A stretch of DNA of 64,000 nt from Lutjanus erythropterus (lineage: Eukaryota; Chordata; Actinopteri; Lutjaniformes; Lutjanidae). Positions 36,390-49,403 of this stretch are shown one piece after another. The translations under genes and the position numbers were made by a program. The stretch is from the NCBI GenBank assembly GCA_020091685.1, contig CM034603.1:6081848-6145847 (forward strand), given 5' to 3'. Numbering within the stretch: position 1 is the first letter of the stretch; the number at the start of each line of letters is the position of its first letter. Below the pieces are notes generated by a model that searched no databases, was not told where the DNA came from, and saw nothing but the letters and a program-made list of their open reading frames with translations.

Positions 36390-37190
36390 GACATATTACT
36401 GGTGAGAACTGCCAACGACAGGCTTAGCAGACTTTAACTACATTGTGTAGTCTTGTGACATAACCCATGTGACATTACACAGCGCTCATGGTTAGGTTTA
36501 GGCACAACATACACAACATAAGTGATGCGATGGACATCATGTCCATAATACCAATACACAACTTTTTGGTCGTAGTGTGATGAGGTTTAGGTAATAAAAC
36601 TACTTGGTTCGGATTGAGAAAAGATTGTGGTTTAGGTCAAAATAACTATGTAATGTAGCCTATGTCACAAGATGGAAGTTATGTCATTCCCACAATGGAA
36701 GTGACATGATCGACATCATGTACATAATGAAATTTTAAGGTACTCAAAACTTTAAAAAAGTCTGCGTTTACTTTCAGTTCCACACAGGACTAAAACCCTT
36801 ACCAGGTGAAAGTTATCCTGGGTTAAAATAACTACATTGCATATATCAAGTGGCAGCATAACTCACGTGATGTAGCTGATGTTGTAAAATGGTTGTAGAT
36901 TGGTTAGGTTTCGGCAGTAAAACACTTGGTCAAGATTAGGAAAAGATTGTGGTTTTGGTTAAAATAACTACGGTATGTCACATGATGGAAGTAATGTTAC
37001 TCTCGCAACTGAAGTGACACAATTGGCATCATGTCCATTAAGAAATTTTAAGTTACTTAAAACTTGAACTAACTCAACGTCTCCACATGACTCGAACCCT
37101 GACGTCCTGGGTGAAAGTCATGTGCTGTCTATGTAGACTTTCTTACTCCTTCTGCTCCACTTTGTCCACTAGGGGGCACTGCCTAACAAT
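36390..37190 (-). repeat. 'CACCCAGGAGAC' repeat family, copy 3, with internal ~330-bp duplication
   Basis: The right end GTCCACTAGGGGGCACTGCC is the reverse complement of the start of 50108-50700. GGTTAGGTTTAGGCACAAC, AAAAGATTGTGGTTTAGGTC and TCACAAGATGGAAGTTATGTC recur about 330 bp later as GGTTAGGTTTCGGCAGTAAA, AAAAGATTGTGGTTTTGGTT and TCACATGATGGAAGTAATGTT. It is therefore a tandem partial duplication. Confidence 0.65.
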
Positions 37191-40100
37191 AAAGGGACAT
37201 TCGTTGGAATAAGTTTATGTGGTGTGGACGGGCTGAACAAACCTGAACCAGCCATGGAATCAACAAGAACAACATCCAACAGCATATGTTCAAATGTCCA
37301 TTTCACAAGGACGAGAAAAGGTTGTCTGGTGGTACTAATGGTACTAGTTCAGAGCTCAGCTGTCTCTCTTTTCCGCAGGTCTGGGTCATGACATCACCTT
37401 ATCAGAGGTCCCCAGGCAGACTGCTTATTGACTCCAAAAACGAAAAAGAAATATAGAAAAAAAAGTATGTGGAAAAGTGTTGCAGTGCTTTGTCATCGCC
37501 GTGAAACTGACCCACCCGACATGAGCTGCTCTCATCGCACCCATCGCCATCACCCTGGAAATTTTGTTTTTTGATGCTGTTTTTGTTTTGTTGGGCCAGA
37601 ACTGTCAATAGCAGTGTGTAGGCTGTGTGCCAGAGTATTTGATACAGAGGCAGAACAGACAAGGCAGATTGGGTGAAAAGTCAGCGTTTTGCCACCCCCA
37701 ACGTATCTACCTGTTACCATTGGCAGCCACTTTCAAAAGAAAGTGTTTGTTTGACTTTTTGTGCAGTGGCAAAAGCACAAAAGTGTTGTTGTTCTGTTGT
37801 TCAATCTGCCTTGTTTCCAGTATGTGCTAAGAAGACATCAGTCTATTAGAGTATTTTTCATTTTTTATAAGAAACATAGCAAGTCTTGCTTGGCAGTCCT
37901 TGTCTGAAATGAGCACGGAAGCAAAACAGACTGTGGCGAGCCCTTTAAATGCTCATGCCATGAGTGCATGTTCAGTTTGGCTGCCAGTCATTATGCAGGT
38001 GTGCAACCAGTTGAGAAAGAAAAAAAAAAGTAAAAAGTTGTGTCTTGATCAATATAGTAAACTGGAAAAGTGCAGCTGAAAGGGTTCGCAAGAGCTTGAG
38101 TGGGAGTAATTGAGCTGCTACATGGGATGTTTTCGGGGCCAAACCAGACAGTGTAGAGTAAAGTGAGTCTCGGCTATGTGATGAGCTACTCCCGGTTTTG
38201 TTTGTCCGTTAGCGTAGAAATTGTGTCCTTCACACTTCAAGGAGAAGTCCAATGGATGACCTGGATGCAGTGAGACTGACGGCAAGTTTTTCCTGCTCCC
38301 GGTCCTGCTGAGACAGGACTTCCCTGCTTGCCCTCCACCCTGCCTGCCTCAACCACATGGTGAAAAAGAAGATTTTCAAGGTACCTCTCTAGGTCAGTCA
38401 AGTTAGGTGGTGGTAAGTGGTGTTGTGGATTTCTCTGCAGCAGCGTTTTCTCCTGTGCTTGCAAGAAGGTTAGTGAGGTGAAAAAAGTATAACAACTTAA
38501 TTCCCTCTATATTCTAGTCGTCAAAGTATTAATCTGCCACACTGGATAATTTCAGGTTCACCATTAGACATTCAGGCCTTCTATCCCAGTTAGAGCAGGG
38601 CAGGTTAGAAAACGACTTTTGTAGTGGAGGTCATGACCCAGATTCTTATGGCTAGATTCTACCAGGCATGGTTGCGTCCTGGTACGGCTGTGCCACGTCA
38701 ACTGGAGTGGATGGTGCCTTTCTACGCAGTGTTTATGACTCCACCAGCAGTGCCTTGGTGTGTCCGCTTCACGTCAAATACACTCTGAGTCTGAGGAGAT
38801 TGAGCTGGCAGGAAGTCTGACACAGAAAAAGCAGAGAATCCAGTAAATTTCCAAAATAAAATACTGTGTAGACGCACGATCATGAAGACAGACAGAAAAT
38901 AAACTATTAAACTATATAGCCTACTTATCCATGATATAAACACAATAAGCATGGCAATAGGACCAAACCAACAAAAATGCTTCTGTCACTGCTAGTGAGG
39001 GCTGCAGCCATGTGGAGGACGGATCAAAACAATGGCGCAGACGTGCCGTGCTCAGTGAAATCAACCGATTAGCCTTCCTGTCTAGAGACATTGTTTATGA
39101 GCCCCCCGTCATGCAAGTACAGTTCTGCTCACCACAAGACATTTCAGAACAGTGTAGGAAAAGCCTTTATACTTTGATCAGGTCAGTATACTATATGATT
39201 TCTAACTATGAGTCAAAGAATCCATGTTATCCCCTCACTCAGTAAAGGCTCCAACATGGTTAATCCCACCTAACGATAGTTGATGACGGCTAAACTTAGG
39301 CAAAGAAGAAGACAACTAAAAATAGGAGACAACTTTAACCCCCCAAGACATGACAGACTTCAAAGCAAACAGACGCATTGCTGGACAATGCTGTTACAAA
39401 ATGAATAACTGTATTCTGATGATGAGGCCTATTATAATAATGTTATATAAGAAAAATACATTAAAAACCCTGGAAATTAAATTATGTTACCATTCAATCC
39501 ACCCTCTGACTTGTATATAAAAAAGCTTTTAACTCATGGAGGTTTTTTTCCCTTTCAGAGAGGCAGGCAGTAAAAGCCAGTATTCCTTTGTGATCTCTGA
39601 CGTGATTCTCCAGTCGCTCAAGCCTGGCTACAGAAGACACCTAATCTTTTACCGCTCAGTAGCTGAATACACCATGATGTTGAAATGCAGTGTTTAAAAT
39701 GTGTGTGTGTGTGAATGTGTTTAATGCATTTGTGGGAACTGATCACTCTTGTATGCTGTCAAAATTGCAGTTATTAGAATCACAAAAATATCTTTGGCCA
39801 TAACTCAAGAATTCATACCCAAATTCAAAGAGGTCACTCAGTAGAGTGAAGATTCCCGCCAGGCAACAGATGGTGAAGCACCTACTGCAATGCCAACACA
39901 ACTGCCAGGTGCAACCAACAGAGACTGGCAAAGTTTTGCCAACATTAACATGACCACCACATATGTTGTCTGGATCTGAAACAAGATTTCAAACTGAAGC
40001 AGTTGTTGATCACTCGTGGCCCCTAGTGGCTGTTTAAGAAGAGTAAGAAATCAGCTGTCAGTGGTCGTGTAAAACAGAGCAGTCAAGAAACAGAATTACT

Positions 40101-41080
40101 GTCTCACAGTTATTTGTCTCCACCAATCAGTCAAGTTACAGTTTACATCCATGTTTGTCCAGACTCATATAATGTCTGTAGTGAAGACTTTGAAGGGATT
40201 TAATGTGGAACTTTACACTTAAACCTCTTATTAATTCCTTCAAAGTTACAGGTCAATTTACTTGTGCGATTCCAGTCAATAATTTCAGGTAGTCTTCACT
40301 TATTCTATTCTATTCTTTTCAGAACTTTGGGCTGATCAGTCCAGTACTGTTCAAGATTTGCTCCAGACAAAATGTAAGACTAGTGATCATGCACACACTC
40401 ACTCATGTACGCACTCAGACACGCACAAAAGCGATTACATAAGTATGACAAAATCGATTAAAAATTTATGATTACAAAGGGATTACATCCAAATATTCCC
40501 TTCAGGTTGCCTAGTGAATATCTGCTTTTTATTGAGTTGGTGATGAAATTGCTTTGCATTCATATGCAACGCAGTGAAGAGAACAGTGAAGAGCCAAAAC
40601 ATTGCACTTGTTGGCCATGTAGTTGCAAACTTTTTTTCCAAAATCGTAATCAGCACCTTTGGATAAAAGAAATATCCATTTCCACTGCATTATTTGTGAC
40701 TCGAATGCATGCTTACTTTGCACCAAACCACTACCTCAACCCACACAGACTTGCATAAATAATCATAAGGTACGAATTTACTCCATTATCCATTTTATTG
40801 TCTTTGGTCCCCACCTTGATTGCAGAACTCTGAATTGTGCCCCACATCCCAGATTTCTCCAGACATTCTAATAGATCTGGTTTTATGCCCATTGACAGCT
40901 GTTTGCCCAGTTGAATAAATAACTGAGCCTGTCAGCGCTTTGAATGTGGAATTAAGAACATCATTTTCCTGTGGCAGGAGAGGAAAAATAACCACATGGT
41001 TAAACTAAATCAGTAGCTTGATAGTCAAATTAGATTCACTTGAGAATGAATTATAACAAATCCTAATCAATACCCAGTTT
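37191..41080. other. Intronic, no recognised gene or repeat
   Basis: Apparently unique, mixed composition. Many short open frames on both strands, none with family resemblance or splice context. A short GT run lies at 39703-39714. Conserved elements may be present but cannot be judged from one genome. Confidence 0.45.
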
Positions 41081-42508
41081 GATATTTCCAGCTCAATCCC
41101 TTCAAGCTGTTTAGGATCCATCTGTTGTACCTTTCAGCTAGAACTGGTGGCAGAAATAGTGGTCCAACTTCACTTAACTGGCTCATATGCTAACTTTTGG
41201 CTTTTATCATACATCTTACACTCTGCTCTGTGAGCTCTATTGTAGGTTTGACTGAATTGAGGCTTTTGTTAGTGTTGTAACACTTTAGGCCCAATGCATG
41301 CTGTCATAGCTCCAGTCCTGCATGACCCATTGTAGCATTGGCAGTTTAAAAAAAAAAAAAAAACATACAAGAGAATTGATAAAAACAATTTGCTTATCAT
41401 CCAGTAGCTCTCATGATGACTAAATAACCTACTGTCTAATTAACAAAAGATGTATGAAAGACCTTGAAGCTATCCTGAATGATTTATACCAAAGTAGTAT
41501 CCACAACACTTCTAAGATGACCCAGCCATGCTCCAATTCCCAGGGTTCCTTCTTTCATTGAAAACAAACACTCAGCTTTTAAAAAGTTTAGGAGATTTTC
41601 TCCTGACTTGAAGTAAAATACAGCCAAGGAAAAGGCAAGACACACAGGGGACCCAGTGCAGTGTTTCAGAGTATTACCTGAACTTAGAAGTTCCTACTCA
41701 GACCAGGTGGTTCAGAAAGGCAGTCAATTCCAATAAAAATAAAGCCACCACCTCCAAGTATTGAATCTGATGGCTGTTTAGCCCGAGGTCAAAATTATAT
41801 CTGTTCATCTTTCAACAGACAGTATACTGCCACTGGCCATTTGTTTGAGAATGATTGCACAGGGACTCTTCCTGCAAATAGCAATTATGTGCATATAGCA
41901 ACATCAACTGTCTTTTTTTTTTTTTTTACACGGCCTTGCACTGCTGATGTCGGACCTGTGGGCCAAAAATGTCAAGATTTCACTGGGTGAGGATAACTTG
42001 GATCTTTTCTTGTTTTACCTGTCTACAGCAATCATTCAGAGCATATTACATTTAATCTTGCCAATACTTTCTACATAGTTATCTATCAGGATTTGGAAAT
42101 TGGTTCAGGTGGTCCCTCTGTGTTCAAATAGACATAGCAGTCCCCTTAATAGCTATCAGCAAGTTTCTAAATTGTCCTTGGAATAATCAGCTGATGACAT
42201 TCGCTTTGAAATACTCCATTCTTAGTCCATATAAATCTGGTTATGGAGCAAATCATGCAAGCCTTATAGAATTTGGTAGAGACAATAGGAACATGCCCTG
42301 AGCAAGACCTTTGATCAAAGAAATTCCACTTTTGTCTGCTAGTTATTTTACTGCCAAAACACTTAAATATTAAGAACTGGGACAAACATATGGGAAATCG
42401 TTCTTAGAAGCTGTTTGGAAAAGGGCAGGCACTTAAAAAAACATTTGACATGTCATTGGATGGACCATCTATCTATCACATGTTACAAAAGATCACTTCA
42501 ACCAATCA
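41081..42508. other. Unassigned, possibly decayed transposable element
   Basis: A/T-runs at 41347-41363 and 41914-41929. The minus-strand open frame at 42385-42167 contains a short cysteine pair (FYKACMIC) faintly like an integrase zinc-finger region, but this is too weak to name. The block abuts the helicase fragment at 42509-42691 and could belong to the same old element. Confidence 0.3.
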
Positions 42509-42691
42509 CATCAAACTCTTGCTGAAGCCGGCTGGGAGAAGGGCGAAAACATCCTCTCCACAGAGAAAAGCTTTCAGTGTCATTCTTTGCTCTTCTTTCA
42601 ATGAAGAAATACCCTCTAGTTCTGATATAACTGATGCTATCACAGTATCTATGCTAACCTGTTCAGGATCTGCTTCTGTGGACGTTTCTCA
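42509..42691 (-). pseudogene. RecQ-like helicase N-terminal fragment (relic)
   Basis: About 58 codons are open on the minus strand. They read ...DTVIASVISELEGISSLKEE, then QRMTLKAFLCGEDVFALLPA, then GFSKSLM, followed by a stop. Known: RecQ-type helicases start with a '(L)K..Q...L.AFL.GKDVF...PTG.GKSL.YQ' block containing the Q motif and Walker A. Here the Walker A motif is PAGFSKS instead of PTGxGKS, so Thr and the first Gly of GKS are lost. No continuing helicase motifs are seen downstream. Fish and invertebrate genomes hold many repeated RecQ-like genes of this type, some linked to transposable elements. It is a fragment, not a working gene. It could instead be a processed or duplicated piece of a host helicase. 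Confidence 0.5.
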
Positions 42692-43388
42692 CTGTCATCA
42701 CACCTAAAACTGTGTCCAGGAAGATTGAAGTTGTTTTCCTCTCATTTCTGGATCAAGGAGATGTCATTTAAAAAAAATGCCCCATGTGTTTACTGTTCCA
42801 CTCTTGTGTTCTTTAATGGAATTACAACAATTACAAACACTCTCTCCCCATTTGGATTGACCAGTTCATCCTCCAAAGTTTCTCTGGGATTTTGTAACAT
42901 GCTGATTTTAATTTATTGCTGGGTCTGTTTTAGTGTTTAATTCTCCCATTAATTTGTTTTGCTGATTGTAAAATATGCATCAGATCATTGAACACTGTTT
43001 TCACACTATTATCTTGTCTTTTTTGATTGATGAAAATGTTGTAAAATCAATATTTCTTTTGTTGGGAGCTATCAAACTTTACTTTTTTTTCCTGCCTCGC
43101 AGATTACCAATTAAAACACTGGTGGTTGTGGTGTGTTTGGTGTCTGACCAACATTTGTCATGTTTCTGTGTGTCGAGATTTTAGGGACTATGTACAGACT
43201 TTAGACTTACACAGAGAATAAGCCTCCCTTTTCAATCTCAGTGAAAAAAAAATCTCTCAAAGAACAATCTGAATCCTTTCCGAGATCTTTTATTTATATG
43301 ATATCATGGGCGCCGACTTGGGTTGGGTGTTTTAGGTCAAGAAGAAAGTGAGAGACATTGACACTTTCCAAAAATGTGTCAATGGAGC
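42692..43388. other. Intronic, no recognised feature
   Basis: AT-rich sequence, possibly part of the same decayed element as 42509-42691. Confidence 0.4.
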
Positions 43389-43393
43389 GATGC

Positions 43394-43834
43394 TGTCATG
43401 GTTTGGGGATTTCTGTTGGTTATTCCCTGTTTTATTTTGTAGTTCTGGTCTTCCCTCATGTGTTTTCCCTCTACTTCCTGTTCTATTCCCACCCTTTTGA
43501 TTGCCATTTGTTTCACCTGTCCTGTCCACCTGTGTCTTATTAGTTCTTTGTCTATTTAGTCCCTGTGTTTCTCTGTTTCTTTGTCAGTACTCATGTGTGT
43601 CATCCTGCCATCTCCTGTTTTGCCCTCCTGTGTTTAGACCTTGTATTATTTTCCCTGGACTGTTTTTTTGTGTGTGTGTTTTGCCCTGTTGTGGATTCTT
43701 TTGTGTCTTTTGAAACTGAATGTTACCCTCATTGCCCTTTGTAGGCCTTTGTTCGTTGTTCTTTTTATTAAATACTTTTGAACTGGTTTTCCCATGTGGT
43801 CTGCATTTTGGGTCCTAAGCAGCCTCCCCCAATA
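43394..43834 (+). mobile_element. Solo LTR-like fossil (LTR retrotransposon)
   Basis: A ~440-bp element begins TGTCATGGTTTGGGG and has pyrimidine-rich, promoter-like sequence, an AATAAA-like region (TTTTTATTAAATACTTTTG) and TCTGCATTTTGGGTCCT near its end. A 5-bp repeat GATGC flanks it on both sides (43389-43393 and 43835-43839), as expected for LTR integration. It resembles the solo LTRs of fish Gypsy-type elements. No internal region is present. It is a fossil and looks fairly old. Confidence 0.6.
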
Positions 43835-43839
43835 GATGC

Positions 43840-46800
43840 CTGCTGTGATATCATTTAAATGATTTAGATCAGGATTTGCAGTTCTGAACTATGAGATCAC
43901 ATGTGATTCTATTGCAGTCGGTTTCTAAACACTTCCACGATGTAAACACTCAGAATCTGGATTAAGGGTTTCTTCACAGTCCAGTGAGTTCATCATGCCA
44001 GAGTGTAAGCACATGCTTATGCTTGTTTTCGCTCCAAAAGTACCACAAAACACAATGTTGACAACAGCTATAACAAATGCCTGACGAACGAAATAAGGAC
44101 GGACAGATAGAGGGCAAGAGAGAAAAAAAGACAAAGGAAAAAAAGGGAGAAAAAATATTGAAGGAGCAAAGAAGACTGCTGTGCCAAACACAGTCCTCCT
44201 GTGAAATAAATGAGGAAAATGAAATGAGAGAGTATTGCCAAATCTTCAGCCGAGGCGAAATCCATCACTGGGACTGAAATAATCCCTCCTTCTTTTGTTG
44301 TTCTGACAAATCCAGGAAGTGCATGTGCTACATCTACACCCTGAGACAGCATGCTTTATGATGGCAATAAAGGCGTAAATGGGCAGAGATTCAAAGCAGC
44401 GGGGTCCTGATAGCGTTGAGTGGAATCCATGCCAGGACTATTTGTAGGTGGTTCCAAGTATCAAACAGATTCCTGTTAGCTTGCAGGGATGCTTTTTAAT
44501 TAACATAATGGAGGAAGAGAGACAATTAGACAATTTGTACTGCATCGCAAAAGTATAAGAGGAGCAAGACGATGCAGAAGAGACACGGCGAAGGAACAAT
44601 TAGAAGATGTACTGAGAGAGAGAGACAGAGATGTGAACATTTATGATCAGGATTTATAGAGTCATCCGTGACATAAGACTGGCAGCGGTAACAAGGTTAC
44701 GACAGTTAAATAATGCTGTCTGTCACAGGTCGGACTATACAACCCAGCGAGGGGAACATAAGCAAAGAACGCTGAACACTGTTTACACACAATTTTATTG
44801 TAGTTATAATAGTACTAATATCATAATGATGAACAAGCAAAAGAGCTCACTTTAAAAACTAAACAGAAATGTTCACTGCCGGCTGTGAGTTTATTAAAGA
44901 GTCGGTTCACTTATATCTTGTGATATTTACCATGCAGATGGTTTGAGTTTGACTTAAATATAACAGGACTGAAAGGTTTTCGGCTTGTGCAGCTCAAAGC
45001 ATCAAAAAATACATTATGTTAAGTACAAAACCAGTGTCTCTTTCCAAAAGTCATGACCCAGTTACTGAAGATAATCCACAGACCTTGTTGTGAGCAGTTT
45101 CACGTAGGAACTATTTTATTTCTATTAGAAGGAAAGTAGTTCCGGTGGATTCTAATGAAGGAAGACAGTAGTTCCAACAAGAAACTACAAGGTCTGGTCT
45201 AGTCAGCATAGTCTCAATCCCTGCAACAATACCAATTTAATTTCAGCAATCAAGGTTACACACCTGTATTGGTAAATAAAGTCATGTGACTGCTGTCAAG
45301 AATGATAATCTGTGACTGATACTGTATTTACTCATGTTGATGATGACTGATAATACTTTACTGCTAAGGGGGCGCTCCATGTTGAAATAAAAATAAAGCA
45401 AACAAACCTTGGTGTAAAAAAGCTGCCATTTTCTTACTTTCTGCATATATCTTGCACAAGAAAAGATCACATTTTTTCCAGAATAATCAGTAAAAGGGAA
45501 ATGTTTTAAATTCCCAAAACATCAGACATATCACTGGCTAGCAAACTGTGGTGCTACTATGGTGCTATAAAGACATAATTTTGTTTATTTGACTCATGGG
45601 CAAGTTTACCACTAAAAGTTTTAAAAATACAGATATTTTTCAGCTTACCTGGGACCCAGTCAAATGATAACTCTGTGTGTCCGCTGGAGTCACTACATTG
45701 AAAACCGATCAACATCATTGTTGGTGATGTTTTTCGACAGCCTTTGAGAACAAATCAAATTTGTTTTGAGTATGCTGGAGCCCTGACAGTCTTTCTTGTA
45801 AATTTTTCTTCATATTCCTTCGCTGCTATGCAACAAGGCAACACAATTATAGGACTTAATGATTCCCTGTAGATACTGTTGTGCTTGTGCCATAACAGGG
45901 TTATCATTAGTTCGATGTGTCCCTCTATTCTCTCTATTTTATTGAACAGCTGCGACTTGTGAACCCTACTTTTGTTCTTATGTATACTTCAGCAGCAGAG
46001 ACGGTCTTCTTGAGAGAATCTGTGCTCTGTGGTGTACGTGCATCCTGCCACGGTGACAGCCAGATTGGGTTTGGCATCTGTGTATGTGAGCCGTGAAAAA
46101 AAAAAAAAAAAAAAATCTTTGTTGGTGTTGTTCGTTTAATCTGATGTTGTGCTTGGCCTCACGGTCTGACTAGCCAGCCTAATGGTCACATTACCAACCT
46201 GTGTCTTCACTGGACATTGACATTAGGAAATTGGTTCTGCAAGCAAAGCATATCCAATTAACAGTGTGTGACTGGTGTTGAGCATTGTGATGCAGCAGGC
46301 ACAGCAGCTCCTCACAATGGGGATGTTATTCAAACAGATGCCTGAATTTATTCTGGACAATGTCAAGTCATGCCAGTGTTGATATATGGTGAAAATAATA
46401 AGTGTTTCATTATCAGTCTACTAATGAATAGAACTATACAAAATGTGGCTTCTCTAAAGCTGTTCTTCTACCAAAGACAGGAGGTTGTAGCCCTCATTTC
46501 AAAGAAAACTAAATTGTGAGGTGAACAAAAGTTTGGAAGTTTGTTACAAGCTAGTCTTTAGGAAGTACAGCTAATGTAAAACCAGTTCTGGTTGGTATTA
46601 GGTATGGATGGCAGTGATATGTATGTATGCATTGACAGCTGAGACAGTTTTTTTTAAATTGACTGACAGTAAATTTCTAAGGTAAGACTTGGCGCAGCTG
46701 TTTGATCAAACATTGACCTGATATTTCATTCTTTACATTTAATGGTATATCCGTCCCTCCTTTGACCAACGTGAGCAGAGCACAGCAGAAGATGAAAGCC

Positions 46801-47919
46801 TCTCTCCAGGATTTTTCCACCTTCCTCGCTCACTCTTTCTCTCAGTGGGGAGTTAACACTGCCTCCTACCCACCCTTGGAGCAGGGAATTGAATCTCAAT
46901 TACTAAGAAGCTCCGCCTGATGTTTCATGTATGAGTGACCTCATTAGCTACACCCTCCCCTCAGCCCCTGCAACATGTATGGACTCATTCATTCCTCACA
47001 CCAGCTATTGTATTGTCCCAGCTCAGATCCAGCTAAATCATGGGGATGCTGGGTGGAATATCCTACTGCTATGGTAAATCTAGCCTCTATTAGAATCCCA
47101 TTATACGACCGTCTCTTAGATTGGGCACTTGAACCTGTGAGTCAGTGTAGCATTGTGTCACCTGTGATGGCTCGGGTTGGCTAATTAACTTCTAAAGCCA
47201 CACTTAAGCAGGAGGATTTAGCACAGGTCACTGGAACTTTTCTGATCTGTCATAGTGATTCCTCTCTGGTAGAAAAATGGATCATTCTGTACTCATGAAT
47301 GAATTTAAAGTACATTATGATGCATTTATTCTAATTTAATGTGACTTAAAAATGCCTACAAAAAGTTATTGTGTGGCAACCAAATATTTCACAGACGTCA
47401 CAGACTGTCACAGTTAAGGAAGGCTGTGTTAAGTTGCGTTAAATAGTCATGCACCCTCTGGCGTGCCCCATAGGACTCAAATTTGGACAAAAATATGAAT
47501 GGTGGTCTACGGCAAGAGACAAATTATTTTTTGATTCCGTTTGAACTGTGCCACAAATTACACACGTTTTTTTTCAATTTAAAACATATCGAGAAAGGCT
47601 CAGTTTGTTGTAGGTTTGTCGTAATTTTGTTTAGTGTGAAACAAAATACTTCACCGACGTCAATCATGTTGCACTTTGTATCATTATCTTATCTGAAGTG
47701 TTTAATCTTTATAGTAAATTGTTTGTTCAGTTAATCCAGCAATTACTTACAGTTAAATGTTCTTTGTTAAGTAGCTATTCATATGTCACACTCAAGCTTA
47801 CAGTAAAATGCCATAAACTTATTTTGGGCCTGTGTTTTTACCCAAACACTGTCCCGGTAACCAGCATGCAATCCCAAAATATTTTTCAGATGCAGTAGCA
47901 GTAGAAGCAATGTGGTAGT
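43840..47919. other. Intronic, no recognised gene
   Basis: A purine-rich tract (44095-44165) and an A-run (46097-46116) are present. Positions 44440-44640 and 46780-47180 are repeat-free and more complex in sequence, so they are possible conserved non-coding blocks. No feature can be proven. Confidence 0.45.
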
Positions 47920-48043
47920 ATTGACAGGTTTGCTGGCATTGGCGTTGGTCTTACCTGTACTTACCTTAGCAGTTTTCTGTAACTGTAATCAAATAGTTAC
48001 TTTTTTTGTATACTAGTTATGTGACCCCATTACATGTAATCTG
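47920..48043. repeat. Fragment of the 'GTAATCTGATTAC' repeat
   Basis: TTTCTGTAACTGTAATCAAA and CCATTACATGTAATCTGTTA match the repeat seen split at 8505-9370. It abuts the Tc1-like fragment. Confidence 0.5.
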
Positions 48044-48245
48044 TTACTCCCCAAGCTTGTTTACTATGAAGCCATGTTGTTGTAACACATGCAGAAAATG
48101 TCTTGGCATTGTCTTGATGAATTCAGAAGGGACGTGTCTGAAAAAGACATCGTCTGGATGGCAGCATACAGTATGTCGCTCCAAAATCTGTATGTACCTT
48201 TCAGCATTAATGGGGCCTTTGCAGATGTGACAGTTATCCATGCTA
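48044..48245 (-). mobile_element. Tc1-like transposase fragment
   Basis: The minus strand encodes DNCHICKGPINAERYIQILE, a near-match to the Tc1 transposase segment '..G.INAERYI.ILE.H'. The following DNA (CCATCCAGACGATGTCTTTT, AGACAATGCCAAGACATTTT, CAACAACATGGCTTC) follows the 'LFQ..P..FQQDNAKPHSA..TTAWL' coding region but is out of frame in places. The QQDNA motif with the second catalytic Asp is eroded. About 200 bp remains with no terminal repeats. It is a dead copy. Confidence 0.8.
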
Positions 48246-48704
48246 TGGCCACTAAAAGAAAAGAAAATACTGAATCATGCCAACCTTACCATTTAAACCA
48301 GAGAGTGTTTGGAAAAAATACTTGTTAGTGGGTTTCAGAGCTTGTGCGAAGCGCTGACATCTGAAAATCCTCGTCACAAACAAAAAGCTGCATCACTGTA
48401 CCTGAGCTGAGATGGTAAGACACTCAGAAAGAACTTTTAAGTCTGTGACGGAGGAAACAGATTACAGCACTCTGTAATAGGAATGTGGCGCTGCAATTTT
48501 ATGCACACACTGTACAGAGGCAGGTATTAGGGAATCTGGTGCTAAGCCTTGAGGCTGGCTGTGTTTTCCAATTTCACAAAACCAAAGGTGTGATGTTCCA
48601 GACGCAACTTATTCACACCTTCCCAGGACATCTTGTCTCCCAAATGTTACATGAGATGTATCCAAAGAAAAAAAAAAAGAACCTTACAGTGGAGAACTCT
48701 TGTG

Positions 48705-48705
<1 letters not shown>

Positions 48706-48768
<63 letters not shown>
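48706..48768. repeat. (GT)n microsatellite
   Basis: About 31 units, uninterrupted. Confidence 0.97.
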
Positions 48769-48770
<2 letters not shown>

Positions 48771-48918
48771 CTATCAAGCTAGCTTTGGGTCTTTGGTTGA
48801 GGAAATGGTGAGTGGCTGAGGTTTGAGGGTATTATTCTCCTCTTTCCTCTCTCACACAATGATTTAGTCTCTTCCTTGTCCTCCTTCTGTCTCCCTGAAA
48901 ACACACATGGACAGTCTC

Positions 48919-48923
<5 letters not shown>

Positions 48924-48983
<60 letters not shown>
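48924..48983. repeat. (CA)n microsatellite
   Basis: About 30 units in opposite orientation to the neighbouring (GT)n tracts. Confidence 0.97.
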
Positions 48984-48987
<4 letters not shown>

Positions 48988-49091
48988 CCTCGCAGTTGTT
49001 TTCCCCTCGCCACAATAAATTTATCAGCCCATCCCAGCAGACGAGATTCAGCCCAACTTCCCCGGCACCGCCAGAAGCCAAAAACCACTGC

Positions 49092-49093
<2 letters not shown>

Positions 49094-49138
<45 letters not shown>
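49094..49138. repeat. (GT)n microsatellite
   Basis: About 22 units. The long antisense and sense open frames through this cluster consist of Thr-His or Cys-Val repeats and are artefacts. Confidence 0.97.
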
Positions 49139-49141
<3 letters not shown>

Positions 49142-49403
49142 AGTGAGAAGATGCAAACGAGGGGAAAGAGATAGTAAGACTGAGAGAGGTGGGGCTCTGA
49201 AAGTCAAACACTATTTGCCATGTAGATTACCCTCTTCTCATCTCCCCGCATTCATTTTTCATCCCGGCTCGCCTTGTGTGAGTCTGGTTAAGTGTCTGAA
49301 TGTGTAAGTGGATTGTGTGTGTTCCTTAAAATTAGATAAAACTTTGATGATGCCCTGAATACATGCCTGTGGCTGTACAGTGTATGCCTGCCTGTGATGT
49401 CTG

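Noticed and set aside
42167-42385. Possible retroelement integrase zinc-finger fragment (minus strand)
   Set aside because: Only one short cysteine-containing word looks similar; too weak to name, so kept as unassigned sequence.
48089-48328. Plus-strand frame of about 79 codons
   Set aside because: Antisense to the Tc1-like transposase fragment.
48485-49211. Long frames with Cys-Val or Thr-His repeats
   Set aside because: A direct result of (GT)n and (CA)n microsatellites.
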